From: Bacillota bacterium
GTDB lineage: Bacteria > Sysuimicrobiota > Sysuimicrobiia > Sysuimicrobiales > Segetimicrobiaceae
Length of the DNA stretch: 38,715 nucleotides
Assembly: GCA_021324975.1 (NCBI GenBank)
Contig: JAJPIA010000006.1
Location: 1-38,715, forward strand
Direction: 5' to 3'
The translations under genes and the position numbers were made by a program. The notes below the pieces were generated by a model. It did no database searches and was not told where the DNA came from. It was given only the letters and a program-made list of their open reading frames with translations. Within the stretch, counting starts at the first letter, position 1, and the number at the start of each line of letters is the position of its first letter. Shown here piece after piece: positions 31,049 to 37,804 of this stretch.

Positions 31049-31275
31049 GCACTAGCCTCACCGTCACGCAGGCGGCCCGCCTGCTGGGGATCTCACGGCA
31101 GGCGGTGCTGTCGTTGATTGCGCGAAACCATCTGCGCGCGCGCCTCGTCGGCGGCGGCGATGGTCTCAGGGGCATGTACCTCATTCCCCGGCGCGAGGTG
31201 GAGCGTCGGAGCGTTTGTCGTTCCCAGCAGCAGCTCGCCTCCGCGCTGCCTCGGCGGCCTTCAGGCGCTCCGTGA
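31045..31275 (+). CDS. HTH DNA-binding protein (MerR/excisionase-like)
   Basis: A 76-aa protein with a winged-helix motif of the excisionase type: LTVTQAARLLGISRQAVLSL followed by the wing ARNHLRARLVGGG and YLIPRREVERR. It would bind the early control region or act as an excisionase partner of the integrase. It is the last gene of the rightward cluster behind the dyad-controlled promoter, so it is likely repressed in lysogens. Its 3' end overlaps the convergent gene at 31181-31528 by 95 bp, so the C-terminal 30 residues may be poorly constrained. Confidence 0.72.
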   Translation: MSTSLTVTQAARLLGISRQAVLSLIARNHLRARLVGGGDGLRGMYLIPRREVERRSVCRSQQQLASALPRRPSGAP

Positions 31276-31528
31276 GCGTGCGGATCTTGTCCTGCCGCAC
31301 TCGAATCTGCGCCCGATAGTGCAGGTCGGTGCCTGTGGGGTCATCCAGGTGCTTCCGAAGGTCGGCGTTCTCGGCCTGGGCGCGGCGGAGGGCTTCGATG
31401 GCCTCACACGCGATCCCGTAGCACAATCCATCATCACCAATCGCGTCCTTCAGCCGTTGTTGCAGGCGCACGACGTTGGTCATTGCATGCCCACATTGGG
31501 GCCTGGGGATGATATCCTCAGGTTTCAC
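31181..31528 (-). CDS. Coiled-coil hypothetical protein
   Basis: A 115-aa protein from a GTG start with GGGGAG upstream; an earlier in-frame start at 31564 would overlap its neighbour more. It has MKPEDIIPRPQCGHAM at the N-terminus and then long helices (VRLQQRLKDAIG, ACEAIEALRRAQAENADL, IRTLTERLKAAEAARRRA). It is the last gene of the leftward early block, facing the HTH gene. No family recognised. Confidence 0.65.
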   Translation of the reverse strand: MKPEDIIPRPQCGHAMTNVVRLQQRLKDAIGDDGLCYGIACEAIEALRRAQAENADLRKHLDDPTGTDLHYRAQIRVRQDKIRTLTERLKAAEAARRRAAAGNDKRSDAPPRAGE

Positions 31529-31802
31529 GGCGACCACTCCCCTTTCTCGGCTGTGACGTGTCATAGCACAGTATTGCGTAGGTTAGAGACGACTCGCTCT
31601 TGCCCTCCTTGTGCGGATGGGTCAGTGACCAGAGCTGTGCGCTTACCTCCTTGCGCCGGCGTTTGAGCCGCTCGACGTCGGCATCGCGGCCCATGACGCG
31701 CGCGCCCGCGATCGCGCGATTGATGGCGCCGAGCGCCAGCCGGAGCGCCGCGGGGCTGCCCGCCGGCGGATCATCGCGATAGGCGCGCGGCTCATACTCC
31801 AA
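31518..31802 (-). CDS. Small hypothetical protein
   Basis: A 94-aa basic protein from a TTG start with GAGG upstream. One strong helix (AALRLALGAINRAIAGARVM) is followed by charged segments (DADVERLKRRRKEVSAQL). It overlaps the nuclease gene by 11 bp and the coiled-coil gene by 11 bp. Function unknown. Confidence 0.6.
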   Translation of the reverse strand: MEYEPRAYRDDPPAGSPAALRLALGAINRAIAGARVMGRDADVERLKRRRKEVSAQLWSLTHPHKEGKSESSLTYAILCYDTSQPRKGSGRRET

Positions 31803-32139
31803 GGGCGGCCTCTACGAGTGCGCGCGCTTGCTCCGGATCTTTCTCGAGCATCGCGTAGGTGAGGCGCACGACTTTCCAGCCGAGTGCCGCGGCCCACGAG
31901 TACTTCCAGCAATCGCGCTCGAAGCCGCTATACATCAGCTGATGCCGGCCAAAGCCCTCGAGCTCGAGCGCGACCATGCGCGATACCCACGCATAATCGA
32001 ACTGCCATTTCCGATCGCGCATGAATCGCACTTCACGCTCTGGCCGTTGCAGTTGGGTAGCATGATGGTCCAGGATCTCGTCGATCAACATCTCAACGAG
32101 CCGATCGCGATACTGCGCCGGCGACAGCTTGGTCGTCAT
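31792..32139 (-). CDS. PD-(D/E)XK-type nuclease
   Basis: A 115-aa protein resembling small phage restriction-endonuclease-fold nucleases. The core reads FDYAW (Asp48), VALELEG (Glu59, Glu61) and, after a variable loop RHQLMYSGFERD, the helix KYSWAAALGWKVVRLTYAML, typical of the alpha/beta end of this fold. It may resolve replication or recombination intermediates. The ATG overlaps the preceding stop (ATGA). It is encoded directly after the replication genes, which fits a DNA-processing role. Confidence 0.65.
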   Translation of the reverse strand: MTTKLSPAQYRDRLVEMLIDEILDHHATQLQRPEREVRFMRDRKWQFDYAWVSRMVALELEGFGRHQLMYSGFERDCWKYSWAAALGWKVVRLTYAMLEKDPEQARALVEAALGV

Positions 32140-32429
32140 CGCCGCACCGGATCGAGTCGAAAATACACCGTGCGGCACCGCGGACACTGCGCGAGGTAAA
32201 TGCCCGCCAGTCCGACCAGGCTGTGGCGCCGCAGCGACACCTGCCTATCGGCGCGGCACACACGGCAACTCAGGGGCACGCCCTCGTCAACGATCCAGGC
32301 ACTCACCTCTTCCCAGCGCACGTCCATCACACCCGCATAGACGTGGCGATCGACGAGCCAGGCGATATGCGGGCTAATCGCCGGCAACCACGATTCTTGC
32401 GGCTCGGCCCAGCGCGGATTGAGGCTCAT
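32136..32429 (-). CDS. Zinc-ribbon hypothetical protein
   Basis: A 97-aa protein with Trp-rich N-terminal half (WAEPQESWLPAISPHIAWL) and a zinc ribbon: CRVC (55-58) and CPRC (82-85) flanking a basic strand (RQVSLRRHSLVGLAGIYL). It lies between helicase and nuclease genes with 4-bp overlaps on both sides, so it probably takes part in DNA replication or repair. Confidence 0.7.
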   Translation of the reverse strand: MSLNPRWAEPQESWLPAISPHIAWLVDRHVYAGVMDVRWEEVSAWIVDEGVPLSCRVCRADRQVSLRRHSLVGLAGIYLAQCPRCRTVYFRLDPVRR

Positions 32430-33727
32430 ACGGACGCCTCCGCGGGCGTCATGGGGTAGAAACGCGCATGCGCGCCATCGAACCAGACGTCCTGCGTCGC
32501 CTCGTCCGTGCCGCCCTGGCGCGCCTTGTGCATCACGAGCCGGCGGGCGAGATAGTCCCGGTGGTGCGGCGCCTCCCGCGGCGGGAACGACTCGATGAAG
32601 ATCGCGATATCCGCCGCGGCGCCGATCATGCCGCTGTCCCGCAACGACGCGAGCGTCGCTTCCTGGTTCCACTCCGCTTTCGCCAGCTGTGCCACGACCA
32701 CGATCGGGATCGCGTACTCGATCGCGAGCTCCTTGAGCTCCGCCATCGCCATGTCGAGCTGCTCCGTGCGCCGGAGCCGCGCGTCGTGCTTGAGCATTTG
32801 GATCCAGTCGAGCGCGGCCCACACGAGCGTGCCGTGGTCCGCGCGCACGCGCGCCATCGCGGTACGGAACTGGTCGATCGTGCGGCAGTTCTCCGACAGC
32901 GTGATGGGCCAGGTCGCGAGCTCGCCGGCCGCGGTGACGAGCTCCTCGTAGTCGCGATCGTCGAGCCGCTGCCCGCGGAACCGGCGCTGCGGGATCATGG
33001 TGCGGCGTACGAGCATGCGGATCGTGTAGTCGCGCCGGCGCATCTCGTTCGACGCCAACAGACACGGCCCGACCTTGGCCGCCTGCTCACACAGGTGCGT
33101 CGCGAGCGTGCTCTTGCCCATGCCGGGTGCCGCGGCGAGGACGATCAGCTCGCCCGGCTGCTGGCCGGCGATCGCGTCGTCGATCCTGGGGAGGCCGAAC
33201 GGGATCGTGCGCAGCGCCTGCTGCGGATCGCCGTACTGCTCAAGCACGGTCCGCAATTCGTCTGAAAACGTCGCGTCGGTGGTGGCCAGCTCGAGCCGGC
33301 GCAGCTGCGCGCGCGCGTACTCCGCGTACTCGTCGGGCGAGCGATCGCCATCGCCGATGCCGCCGGCGATGTGCCACCAGCACTCGGCGAACCGCCGCCA
33401 CTGCCAAAGCGTCCGGATCCGCGCTTCGTAGTAACGCCAGTTCTCGACGGACGCCGGCATTGCGATCGCGTTCACGAGCAAGGTCGGCGAGAGATCCTGC
33501 GCCTTGCCCCAATCCCGCAGCTGCGCCATCACGGTCACGGGATCCGCGCGTACGCCGAGTGCGTGCAGCGCGCGGTAGACGAGCTGGTGCGCCGGCGACG
33601 CGAACGCGTCCTCAGCCACCGTCACGTCCTGGATCAGCTCGGGCCGGACCAGGAGACAGCCCAACAATGCCTGCTCCGCCTCGAGGTCGCGGATCCGCTG
33701 GATGAGGGCGTCGAAGTCGAGTTTCAT
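32426..33727 (-). CDS. dnaB: DnaB-type replicative helicase
   Basis: A 433-aa helicase. The N-terminal domain starts with LEAEQALLGCLLVRPELI; the RecA-like domain has Walker A APGMGKST (200-207), the preceding FGLPRIDDAIAGQQPGELIV, Walker B LVWAALDWIQML with Asp307, and the motif region VVAQLAKAEWNQ, ESFPPRE and HKARQGGTDE. It unwinds DNA at the fork. It follows the initiator gene with an ATGA overlap, the O-DnaB pairing known from lambdoid phages such as P22. The length is near that of bacterial DnaB (about 470). Confidence 0.9.
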   Translation of the reverse strand: MKLDFDALIQRIRDLEAEQALLGCLLVRPELIQDVTVAEDAFASPAHQLVYRALHALGVRADPVTVMAQLRDWGKAQDLSPTLLVNAIAMPASVENWRYYEARIRTLWQWRRFAECWWHIAGGIGDGDRSPDEYAEYARAQLRRLELATTDATFSDELRTVLEQYGDPQQALRTIPFGLPRIDDAIAGQQPGELIVLAAAPGMGKSTLATHLCEQAAKVGPCLLASNEMRRRDYTIRMLVRRTMIPQRRFRGQRLDDRDYEELVTAAGELATWPITLSENCRTIDQFRTAMARVRADHGTLVWAALDWIQMLKHDARLRRTEQLDMAMAELKELAIEYAIPIVVVAQLAKAEWNQEATLASLRDSGMIGAAADIAIFIESFPPREAPHHRDYLARRLVMHKARQGGTDEATQDVWFDGAHARFYPMTPAEASV

Positions 33728-34644
33728 ATCGGGATCCTTCGGCGGCGCCGCTCCTCCCAAGTTTCCTCAGGCGGCGGAGGCGGCGCGGCGGCGAGATGCC
33801 CGTTCGTGCGGGATCGCCTGAGCTGGTCCCGAGCCAGCCAATTCCGCAACCCGGCGGCGAGGTCCGTCCAGTGCCAGCGGCCTGTGTTCGCCCGTTTGTC
33901 GCGGTCGTAGGCGTAGGCTCGGTCCAGCGCCCGAGGAAGATCGACGAGCGGATATTGCCGGCGCCAGTAGGCCATCAGGTCCGGCGCGACCCGATAGCCG
34001 CCCGGACCGCGCTCAACCCGTGGGGGGGACTGAGGGGGGGAAAGCGCTTGGTCCTGCAGTCCTGGAAGTGCTTCCTGATCAGGATGGGGGGGCTTGGGGG
34101 GTGATGCGGGGGGCCGGGGCCCCCCCGTATCCCCCCCGTTTTTCCGTTCTTTTGGATCCGTTAACTGCAATACGTTCTTGGTGTCGGCCGATGGACCTAC
34201 CCGCCCCGTAGGTCCAGGACCTACTCCCCCCGTAGGCGCAGGGCCTACAGGGAGTGTCGGGCAGTGTTCGAGGTCGTCCACCACCTGATGGGTGAGGGTG
34301 TCCACGGGGTCGCCGTGATGGTCCTCGGGGTCGGCCGGATGGGAATCGTGCTCGGGGGCGAGCTCGCCATCATAGAGCACGCGGAGCATCGACGACGTCG
34401 AGCCACCGTCCTCGCGGCGTCGATACGTGCGCGCCAGGTATCCAAACTCGATGAGCTTGCCGACGTGCTCAACGACGGTAGGGCGACTCACGCGGAGCCG
34501 GGCAGCGAGGGTTTTCATAGACGGCCAACAGAAGCCTTTGCGGTCGCTGTAGGTCGCAATGGTGCAGAGCACCTTGAGTGCTTGGTGTGACAGGCGCGAA
34601 TCATCGAGTGCGCGAGCGGGGATCGTTGCGAGATGCGATGACAC
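33724..34644 (-). CDS. Replication initiator (winged-helix, O-like)
   Basis: About 306 aa from a GTG behind GGGGGAAGGGG; a longer TTG frame to 34716 exists but has no such site. The N-terminal domain is a winged HTH (QALKVLCTIATYSDRKGFCW, LAARLRVSRPTVVEHVGKLI, GYLARTYRRRED), as in DnaD/O-type initiators. A Pro/Gly-rich middle (VGPAPTGG repeats, then PPASPPKPPHP) is encoded by iteron-like DNA. The C-terminal domain (MAYWRRQYPLVDLPRALDRA, WHWTDLAAGLRNWLARDQ) resembles the conserved helical tail of replication proteins that contact helicase. It should bind the origin inside its own gene and load DnaB. Confidence 0.78.
   Translation of the reverse strand: MSSHLATIPARALDDSRLSHQALKVLCTIATYSDRKGFCWPSMKTLAARLRVSRPTVVEHVGKLIEFGYLARTYRRREDGGSTSSMLRVLYDGELAPEHDSHPADPEDHHGDPVDTLTHQVVDDLEHCPTLPVGPAPTGGVGPGPTGRVGPSADTKNVLQLTDPKERKNGGDTGGPRPPASPPKPPHPDQEALPGLQDQALSPPQSPPRVERGPGGYRVAPDLMAYWRRQYPLVDLPRALDRAYAYDRDKRANTGRWHWTDLAAGLRNWLARDQLRRSRTNGHLAAAPPPPPEETWEERRRRRIPI
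34086..34119 (+). other. G-quadruplex motif
   Basis: Four G runs of 7, 6, 6 and 4 bases are separated by CTT, TGATGC and CC, meeting the usual definition of an intramolecular quadruplex on the plus strand. Two further G7 runs lie at 34022-34028 and 34034-34040. They encode the Pro-rich linker of the initiator, so codon bias for proline is an alternative explanation. Confidence 0.6.
34138..34264. other. Putative replication origin inside the initiator gene
   Basis: Iterons of 24 bp start at 34193, 34217 and 34241, each opening with GGACCTAC or GGGCCTAC; the first two also hold an inverted GTAGGTCC-like half 15 bp later, giving internal dyads. Immediately beside them (34138-34190) is an A+T-rich stretch with TTTTT, CTTTTGGAT and GTTAACTGCAATACG in a G+C-rich gene. 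Iterons followed by an A+T-rich unwinding region within the O gene is exactly the plan of oriLambda. Confidence 0.65.
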
Positions 34645-34681
34645 AGGATCACCCCTTCCCCCGAACGTGTGTCGTCGTGCC

Positions 34682-34700
34682 GCTGTGCAGAAGCTGTGCA
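34682..34700. promoter_or_regulatory. Direct repeats upstream of the initiator gene
   Basis: Two copies of GCTGTGCA (34682-34689 and 34693-34700), 11 bp apart (one helical turn), lie upstream of the initiator start. They could be an operator or initiator autoregulation site. No strong -10/-35 pair was found around them. Confidence 0.4.
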
Positions 34701-34759
34701 AAACCTGTTCATCCAATCATTGCTCGTGGTTCGTTCGATTCGCAGAAGGCCAGAGAAAC

Positions 34760-34792
34760 GGGGCCAGCACCCCGGCACCGCATGCTGGCCCC
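34760..34792 (-). terminator. Terminator between early accessory genes and initiator
   Basis: Perfect 10-bp arms GGGGCCAGCA (34760-34769) and TGCTGGCCCC (34783-34792) with a 13-base loop; on the minus strand the hairpin is followed by GTTTCTCT. It lies 5 bases past the stop of the 57-aa zinc gene, so leftward transcripts from the att side may end here. The initiator and helicase would then need their own promoter. Confidence 0.6.
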
Positions 34793-34797
34793 TCCGG

Positions 34798-34971
34798 CTA
34801 TCCCGCCTGCGTCCCTGGCCTTTCGGCTCTCACCTCCCGATCCTCATCCTCGACCATGACCCCGCGGCAGAACGGGCACCGCACGGCGGCCGGCCAGTCG
34901 GTCTCCCGGCGGAACAGGAACCGCAGCACGCCGCACGTTGGGCACCGGTAACGCCGCTCCGTCACGGTCAT
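34798..34971 (-). CDS. Small zinc-ribbon protein
   Basis: A 57-aa protein with CPTC (about 9-12) and CPFC (about 34-37) in MTVTERRYRCPTCGVLRFLF and AAVRCPFCRGVMVE: a minimal zinc ribbon with basic strand between. The C-terminus is charged. ATG overlaps the stop of another zinc-ribbon gene (ATGA). A terminator hairpin follows. Function unknown; nucleic-acid or RNA polymerase binding is common for such modules. Confidence 0.7.
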   Translation of the reverse strand: MTVTERRYRCPTCGVLRFLFRRETDWPAAVRCPFCRGVMVEDEDREVRAERPGTQAG

Positions 34972-35150
34972 CGCTGGGGCGTCGTGCTCTCTTTGCGGCG
35001 CCAGTAGCACAGTGGGCAGATGCGCTGGCCGCCCTGGGACTCGTAGAAGAACCGCGACACCTGGGCGAGCTCGCGCTGGCAGCGCCGGCATGTACCCGCC
35101 CCGCCCGCGATCTCCCGCCGCATCCAGGTGGTTTTGGTCGCGGTCGTCAC
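34968..35150 (-). CDS. Small zinc-ribbon protein
   Basis: A 60-aa protein with CRRC (about 21-24) and CPLC (about 45-48) spaced by an aromatic strand (LAQVSRFFYESQGGQRI). The GTG start overlaps the preceding stop by GTGA; an ATG nine codons in is an alternative. It sits in tandem with the 57-aa zinc-ribbon gene, and the two may act together or be a diverged duplication. The WRRKES tail is basic. Confidence 0.65.
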   Translation of the reverse strand: MTTATKTTWMRREIAGGAGTCRRCQRELAQVSRFFYESQGGQRICPLCYWRRKESTTPQR

Positions 35151-35656
35151 CGGAGCACCACATATGGCCGTGATTCGAGCCTGACGCCGGGGATCGTCTC
35201 GCCGGCCTTGAGCGCGCGCTTGAGCTCGGGCTTGTTCGGTACGGGCTCCGGGATCGTCAAGTAGTCGACCGGCAAGGCGCCGGTGGGACACTCGACGACG
35301 ACGGCCTCCGAGTGGCGGAGGGACACCTGAAACTCCTCGCCCTTGATCGATGTGAGATCGCGGCTCTGGAGGAAGTCGGCCAGGCGTTGCTTGAGACGAT
35401 CCGCGGCCTGCACGCGCGCCGTAGCCTTCTGCCGCAGCACGGTGGCGCGCTCGGTGAACATCGCGGCTTCGCCCGCCAGGCGCGTGAGCACCCAGCCGCA
35501 GCCGTCGATCTTCTGGATTGTGCGCGCCTCGAGCTCCTGGAGGCGCTGCTGGAGCTCGTCCGTGACCTCGCCCTGGGACGCCTCAAGCGCGTCGAGCACC
35601 TCGCGCCACTCCTGGCTGAGCTCGTACATGCTGGGCAGCTTCTCGACGGCGCTCAT
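35147..35656 (-). CDS. Siphovirus Gp157-like protein
   Basis: A 169-aa protein that follows the Gp157 pattern: an N-terminal helix (YELSQEWREVLDALEAS), a long coiled coil with KID and EAAMFTERATVLRQKA, then SRDLTSIKGEEFQVSLRHSE, a strand pair with VVV and LPVDYL, and a C-terminus PNKPELKRALKAGETIPGV. Members of this family are often encoded beside phage single-strand annealing proteins, and one was linked to phage resistance; the biochemical role is unclear. The neighbour upstream is such a recombinase candidate, with a 4-bp overlap. Confidence 0.75.
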   Translation of the reverse strand: MSAVEKLPSMYELSQEWREVLDALEASQGEVTDELQQRLQELEARTIQKIDGCGWVLTRLAGEAAMFTERATVLRQKATARVQAADRLKQRLADFLQSRDLTSIKGEEFQVSLRHSEAVVVECPTGALPVDYLTIPEPVPNKPELKRALKAGETIPGVRLESRPYVVLR

Positions 35657-36576
35657 CGACGGCTCTCCTTGGCCTGCGCAACGGTCGTCTGCGCCATGCC
35701 CTCGATCTCGGCGATCAGCTCGTCCAGCTGCTCCTGGGACAACCGCTCGACGTCGGCCTCGTTGAACATCTTCTGGGCTAACCTGGCTGTCGCCGGACCG
35801 TCCAGGCCGGCGTCCCGCTGAGCGCGATCGAGCTTCGTCTCATGATGGGCCTTCGCCGCGAGCTCGCGCAGCATAGTGGTCGGCGTCACCTCGAGCGACG
35901 TGATCACGTCGTCCGCTTGCTCCGACGTCAGCTGCGCGCCGCTGGTCACATGGTAGCGGAGCTCGAGCCAGACGCGGAACAGCCAGGGCTCGAGGTGGTG
36001 GCGCTGGGTCCACAGGTCGCCGATCCGCTTCCGCTGCGCGTCGGTGGCCAGCGCCGCCGCCGGCGTTTCGGTGATCGTCTCCGTCTCGGTCTCGTCGAGC
36101 CAGCCGAGCCCGGCGATCGACAAGGTCACGCGCCGCTTCGCTTTGGTCTCGGCCTTCATCATCGCGTTCGCCAAGGCGTCGCCCTTGAGCCCGCCGATCG
36201 GTACGGCGCCCGTGCTCGTGTCGATGCGACCACTACTATCCTGGGCCTTCGCGCGTACGAGGTAGATGCCGTCGTGAATGTCCGCGGACAACTCAGTGAT
36301 GCTGATACTGTGGATCCGCCGCAGCTGATCCGTGCAATCGCGCTTGGCGTACAGGATCAGCTTCTTGCCGCCTCTGCCGTCACCAAGGTGCAGGTAGTCA
36401 AACGGCTTGGTCAACGGATTGAGTCCGAGCGATTGACAGACGCGCTCGTAGTACGCGAGCCGCTGCTTGTCGTCGAGCGCCGACAGGTCGCCGTTGATCA
36501 AGACGTGCTCGAGGATCTGCGCCTCGCTCGTTGCCGCAGCCGCCGCAGGCGGTCCCGTCTTCTCAGTCGTGGCCAT
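35653..36576 (-). CDS. Putative single-strand annealing recombinase
   Basis: A 307-aa protein. Residues 38-160 form the conserved-looking part: LAYYERVCQSLGLNPLTKPF, LILYAKRDCTDQLRRIHSIS, GAVPIGGLKGDALANAMMKA and ETKAKRRVTLSIAGLGWLDE, the last resembling the T-K-x-RR---L--GLG motif of phage Rad52/Erf/RecT-type annealing proteins. The C-terminal third is helical and acidic. It would anneal ssDNA during replication or recombination. Neighbourhood with a Gp157-like gene supports the call, but the exact family is uncertain. Start: ATG at 36576 with GGGGGAG upstream. Confidence 0.55.
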   Translation of the reverse strand: MATTEKTGPPAAAAATSEAQILEHVLINGDLSALDDKQRLAYYERVCQSLGLNPLTKPFDYLHLGDGRGGKKLILYAKRDCTDQLRRIHSISITELSADIHDGIYLVRAKAQDSSGRIDTSTGAVPIGGLKGDALANAMMKAETKAKRRVTLSIAGLGWLDETETETITETPAAALATDAQRKRIGDLWTQRHHLEPWLFRVWLELRYHVTSGAQLTSEQADDVITSLEVTPTTMLRELAAKAHHETKLDRAQRDAGLDGPATARLAQKMFNEADVERLSQEQLDELIAEIEGMAQTTVAQAKESRR

Positions 36577-36820
36577 GTCGCTCTCCCCCTTGGATGATCC
36601 GCAAGCCGCCACCATTCACGGCGTGCAGGATCAGGTCGCGCTGCTTCTTGCGCGTGTAGTACATGGCGTGTTCGTACACCGGCATCCGCTCCGGGTGCTC
36701 CTCGAGCGTGGTCATGATGGCGTCCTGGCCGGCCTTGGCCTGCCGCAGGGCCCAGAGCAGCTTGCCGTGCTCCTGGATCCACTCCCCGAGCCGGTCCGGC
36801 GCCGGCGCGAGCTTATTCAT
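36563..36820 (-). CDS. Small hypothetical protein
   Basis: An 85-aa helical protein (RLGEWIQEHGKLLWALRQAK, EEHPERMPVYEHAMYYTRKK) ending IIQGGERHGHD. It overlaps the recombinase start by 14 bp and the tiny membrane gene by 8 bp, so it is co-translated in the early block. No family recognised. Confidence 0.65.
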   Translation of the reverse strand: MNKLAPAPDRLGEWIQEHGKLLWALRQAKAGQDAIMTTLEEHPERMPVYEHAMYYTRKKQRDLILHAVNGGGLRIIQGGERHGHD

Positions 36821-36935
36821 CGGGCCCGATCCCGCTGTCCGCGGCCATGCCCACGAGGTCGCCGCGGGCTACGGCTCGACAGAGCCCCCAACCGACCAGG
36901 TGGAACAGCATCACCGCGATCGTCACGACGATCAC
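36813..36935 (-). CDS. 40-aa single-span membrane peptide
   Basis: A GTG-start frame overlapping the upstream stop by GTGA. One membrane helix (VIVVTIAVMLFHLVGWGL) is followed by an acidic soluble tail (VARGDLVGMAADSGIGPDE). It ends in a TAA that overlaps the start of the next gene. Such short early membrane peptides often affect host membrane or cell-division targets, but nothing specific can be said here. Confidence 0.55.
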   Translation of the reverse strand: MIVVTIAVMLFHLVGWGLCRAVARGDLVGMAADSGIGPDE

Positions 36936-37255
36936 GGCCGGTCTCCCGCAACCGCGAGGCCGCACGTGATCGCCTGCAGGCGGTCGTACTCGTGGGCGAC
37001 GTCGTCCGAGGCGCGCTGGATCCACGCCGTGGGCTGCCTGGTGCTCCGCCACGCCGAGGCCGCGGCAGCATACTCGTTGCAGCTTTCCTGTAACATGCCC
37101 CGTACTGCGGGCGGGAGGATCATGGAGCTCTGCGACCCGTCCTGCGCCGGCTGCCCGGCCATCGAGAACCCCACAATCCCGCCCGCCACGAACGCCACGA
37201 GGAACCCACACCCGGCGCCGACGACCATTCCGAACGTGCGACGCACGGTCACCAC
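36932..37255 (-). CDS. Membrane-anchored hypothetical protein
   Basis: A 107-aa protein with a basic start (VTVRRTF) and a Gly-rich membrane span or signal anchor (about 9-32, GMVVGAGCGFLVAFVAGGIV). A soluble helical region follows (MLQESCNEYAAAASAWRS, SDDVAHEYDRLQAI) with two Cys. Export of the C-terminal part is inferred from the charge pattern. It overlaps both neighbours by a few bases. Confidence 0.6.
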   Translation of the reverse strand: MVTVRRTFGMVVGAGCGFLVAFVAGGIVGFSMAGQPAQDGSQSSMILPPAVRGMLQESCNEYAAAASAWRSTRQPTAWIQRASDDVAHEYDRLQAITCGLAVAGDRP

Positions 37256-37356
37256 CGCACCATGCCGGCGAAAATCACCGCGGTGAGGATCGCAAGCTTG
37301 AGCGGCACGAGCTCCTCGTCGTCGAGAAACCGCGCCCAGAGGCTAGAGGCCGTCAT
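37249..37356 (-). CDS. 35-aa single-span membrane peptide
   Basis: A short ATG frame, MTASSLWARFLDDEELVPLK followed by the hydrophobic helix LAILTAVIFAGMV. It overlaps the acidic 41-aa gene upstream by 14 bp and the anchored protein downstream by 7 bp. Support is the overlap pattern and clear amphipathic/hydrophobic layout; the function is unknown. Confidence 0.5.
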   Translation of the reverse strand: MTASSLWARFLDDEELVPLKLAILTAVIFAGMVRW

Positions 37357-37468
37357 CCTCGTCCGCCTCCGGCTCGCCGTCGTCGAGCTCGTCCGGATCC
37401 GGGCCAGCGAGGTCGGCCCACATGGCCTCGTAGTCCTCGTCAACGCCGAATTCGTTGATGCGTCCCAT
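37343..37468 (-). CDS. 41-aa highly acidic protein
   Basis: A tiny protein, MGRINEFGVDEDYEAMWADL followed by an Asp/Glu-rich tail (GPDPDELDDGEPEADEDDGL). The ATG has a GGGGGAG site at good spacing. The extreme acidity recalls small phage proteins that mimic DNA or bind basic host proteins; this is a guess from charge alone. It overlaps the 35-aa membrane peptide gene. Confidence 0.6.
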   Translation of the reverse strand: MGRINEFGVDEDYEAMWADLAGPDPDELDDGEPEADEDDGL

Positions 37469-37484
37469 TGTCGACTCCCCCCGT

Positions 37485-37607
37485 TTATCGCCACACTAGC
37501 CGGACAAGCAGGTATGCGATCGCGGCCATCACGATCAACACCGAGACGCACGGCCACATGCTCGCGCTTTGGACGTGCTCCCAATCGTCGTGGTCCCACT
37601 CAGGCAT
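37485..37607 (-). CDS. 40-aa single-span membrane peptide
   Basis: A short ATG frame with acidic, Trp-rich N-terminus (MPEWDHDDWEHVQS) and a membrane helix (CVSVLIVMAAIAYLLVRLVW) ending in TAA. It starts 2 bases after the stop of the preceding gene. Single-span topology with an acidic outside or cytoplasmic head is likely. Function unknown. Confidence 0.6.
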   Translation of the reverse strand: MPEWDHDDWEHVQSASMWPCVSVLIVMAAIAYLLVRLVWR

Positions 37608-37609
37608 GG

Positions 37610-37804
37610 TCAGAATGTCCCCGGCGCATGCTGGCGATAGAAGAAATCCTGGTCGCGCCACTCGAACATGCGGCTGAGCTCGTCGTACTCGTGGTCGTCC
37701 GGGCCGTGCTGCACGACCCGGCACCAGTCGCAGCGGTCGTCGTTGTAATGACGGCATGTGCAGCCGTGCGGGTACAGGAGCTCGGCGAGCCTGAGGTTGT
37801 CCAT
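37610..37804 (-). CDS. Small Cys/His-rich protein
   Basis: A 64-aa protein with CTC and CDWC motifs around RHYNDDR (YPHGCTCRHYNDDRCDWCRV) and two His downstream, likely one zinc site. The second half is acidic and aromatic (DELSRMFEWRDQDFFYRQ). ATG overlaps the upstream stop by ATGA. No family recognised. Confidence 0.65.
   Translation of the reverse strand: MDNLRLAELLYPHGCTCRHYNDDRCDWCRVVQHGPDDHEYDELSRMFEWRDQDFFYRQHAPGTF

Noticed and set aside
34022-34126. G/C homopolymer runs as assembly artefact
   Set aside because: The reading frame of the initiator stays open through all runs and gives a coherent Pro-rich linker, so the run lengths are probably right.
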